This document shows, in pieces, positions 32,036-32,942 of a stretch of DNA of 32,942 nucleotides. Under the pieces are notes generated by a model. It did not search any database and was not told the origin of the DNA. It was given only the letters and a program-made list of their open reading frames with translations. Every line of letters begins with the position of its first letter. The stretch's first letter is position 1. Position numbers and translations under genes: made by a program. The stretch covers positions 1 through 32,942 of IMG/VR virus record IMGVR_UViG_3300010885_001553, one strand, 5' to 3'. Source of the stretch: a virus.

Positions 32036-32296
32036 TTAACCCATTGGGCCACGAGCCATTACGCCTTTAGTGGCGGCGCCAGTACCACGGATTTTGACGC
32101 CCGAGGTCTTTGGTTCTTTGTAGTTGCCCTTGGAAAGGCCCGCCACCGAGATGTTCATGTCGTCCATGCACTTGGCACCAGATGCGCCTTTGGATGGTTC
32201 TGCTTTAACTTGTTTGCCGTCCATAGTGTGTGGCTCCGCGTAAACAGCAGCTTGGCCTACTTCTTTGCCGCCCTGCTTTTGTGAAAATTTAGCCAT
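32036..32296 (-). CDS. Small basic Gly/Lys-rich protein
   Basis: This 86-residue protein starts at ATG 32296. It is basic and low-complexity (KFSQKQGGKEVGQAAVYAEP, EPSKGASGAKCMDDMNIS, KIRGTGAATKGVMARGPMG) with one cysteine. It has no membrane segment or clear fold. It could be a DNA-interacting packaged protein or a minor head part. The family is not recognised. Confidence 0.5.
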   Translation of the reverse strand: MAKFSQKQGGKEVGQAAVYAEPHTMDGKQVKAEPSKGASGAKCMDDMNISVAGLSKGNYKEPKTSGVKIRGTGAATKGVMARGPMG

Positions 32297-32298
32297 GA

Positions 32299-32481
32299 TT
32301 AGCCCAATTTTTGGTTGGCCACACGTGCCAGATTACGGCCCATGGACTTCATCTGATCTGTAGTTACGCCGCCCTTGGCCATCTTCTTGGCGCCGTGCAT
32401 ACGCTTCTCATGTGCTTTGACTTCCGACTTGGCGACTTTCTTCATCAGTGCCTTGTCTTGTTTTACGTCTTCGTGTTTCAT
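32299..32481 (-). CDS. Small lysine-rich protein
   Basis: This 60-residue protein starts at ATG 32481 with a good AGGAG site. It is very basic and helical (DKALMKKVAKSEVKAHEKRM, HGAKKMAKGGVTTDQMKSMG, RNLARVANQKLG). A nucleic-acid-binding or packaged role is possible. Similar short basic proteins occur beside head and neck genes of podoviruses (recollection). It ends three bases before the next gene. Confidence 0.55.
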   Translation of the reverse strand: MKHEDVKQDKALMKKVAKSEVKAHEKRMHGAKKMAKGGVTTDQMKSMGRNLARVANQKLG

Positions 32482-32489
32482 ATGAACTC

Positions 32490-32912
32490 CTATGTAATCG
32501 TTACTGTACCCACAACTCCGGCAGATACCAAGTAGTTTGGTGTCAGCCCCGCATCATTAGCACTGGAGCCGCCCACCGGCCTCCAGCCCCACTGAAACAC
32601 CCGGCTACCGCCTGACGGATCGCCATTTGATTCTTCCGACGAGCTAGGCGTCTCCGTCAACTGCAACCCTGTGTAACCCGCTTGGTAATAACTCAAGTCA
32701 GGCCGAGGATCCCGCAGACCTTGCGGGTCATCCACTGGGTACATACCCAACTGCAACTGTGGTTGATCCGGGTCCCAGCAAGTTGGACAGACCAGCAAAT
32801 TATACGTCTTGGTCTTTAAAACTTGCTTCTTTAATTCCTTGAGCTTATACCGCTGCCCGCACCGGTCGCATTCCGCAATTGCGTGTTTGCCGGAAGCAAA
32901 CCTGTTACCCAT
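32490..32912 (-). CDS. Zinc-ribbon structural-type protein
   Basis: This 140-residue protein starts at ATG 32912, which overlaps an upstream TAA (TAATG). Two CxxC pairs, C15-DR-C18 and C42-PT-C45, form a zinc ribbon in the first 50 residues (AIAECDRCGQRYKLKELK, LLVCPTCWDPDQPQLQLG). DPQGLRDPRPDLSYYQ follows, and the rest is Ser/Gly-rich with a beta-like end (LTPNYLVSAGVVGTVTIT). This combination occurs in phage neck/head completion-type proteins, from memory. Function is not established. Confidence 0.6.
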   Translation of the reverse strand: MGNRFASGKHAIAECDRCGQRYKLKELKKQVLKTKTYNLLVCPTCWDPDQPQLQLGMYPVDDPQGLRDPRPDLSYYQAGYTGLQLTETPSSSEESNGDPSGGSRVFQWGWRPVGGSSANDAGLTPNYLVSAGVVGTVTIT

Positions 32913-32942
32913 TACGACCCGCCACCAATAAAGTACTGTCTA
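32912..32942 (-). CDS. 3' end of an upstream - strand gene (partial)
   Basis: The right edge holds the last ten in-frame codons of a - strand gene, reading RQYFIGGGS and a stop. The TAA (32912-32914) overlaps the next ATG in the TAATG form seen at four other junctions in the window. This supports a truncated gene running off the edge. Its product is unknown. The ten codons alone could be chance, so confidence is modest. Confidence 0.4.
   Translation of the reverse strand, partial: RQYFIGGGS

Noticed and set aside
5015-32942. Search for a diversity-generating retroelement, CRISPR array, tRNA or attachment site
   Set aside because: No reverse transcriptase, no regular spaced direct repeats outside coding sequence, and no cloverleaf-type or integrase-linked signal was found.

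Overview
The window is a piece of a tailed double-stranded DNA phage genome, most likely a short-tailed (podovirus-like) phage of a Gram-negative host. The tail type is inferred from large ejection-type internal proteins, an adaptor-like protein and the absence of any tape-measure or sheath gene in view. The Gram-negative host is inferred from an i-spanin/o-spanin pair in which the o-spanin carries a lipobox. No rRNA, tRNA, CRISPR array, integrase or insertion sequence was seen. The terminase, portal, major capsid and DNA polymerase genes are not in view and presumably lie outside the window.

Layout. Positions 1-4892 hold replication and early-type genes on the + strand. They are a zinc-finger-bearing single-stranded-DNA-binding-like protein, a hairpin-bearing spacer, a zinc-ribbon protein, a small helix-turn-helix protein, a tiny overlapping ORF and a 988-residue primase-helicase. 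Positions 4893-5014 are a convergent terminator zone with two hairpins. Everything from 5015 to the right edge is one dense block on the - strand, so transcription runs from right to left. In transcription order it has: (a) 32942-31317, zinc-ribbon, small basic and adaptor-like head/neck proteins; (b) 31317-22701, minor structural proteins and a large tail-fibre island with a 20-residue-repeat protein, a glycine-rich fibre, an S74-chaperone fibre, several small partner proteins and a cupin; (c) 22700-20601, a lysis module with two small membrane proteins, a holin, an i-spanin with nested o-spanin, and a GH108 endolysin; (d) 20588-16861, two more fibre-type proteins, a tail-hub-like protein and a small conserved protein; (e) 16812-5015, a set of internal virion/ejection-type proteins including a GNAT acetyltransferase and a 2100-residue polyvalent protein with an HExxxH motif.

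How it fits together. The + strand genes would copy the genome. The - strand block would build the neck, tail and receptor-binding apparatus, load ejection proteins into the capsid and lyse the host. Many - strand junctions are stop/start overlaps (TAATG or ATGA), which indicates translational coupling.

Reading the sequence directly added three intact genes that a simple ATG-ORF list misses or shortens: 22701-22859 (GTG start), 21990-22700 (apparent ATT start behind a strong ribosome-binding site) and 30114-30290. It also added a partial gene at the right edge. I did not find a clearly new defence or mobile system. The most unusual items are the apparent AUU start, the 17 exact 20-residue repeats at 29009-30028, the modular fibre island with a cupin, and the giant HExxxH polyvalent protein.
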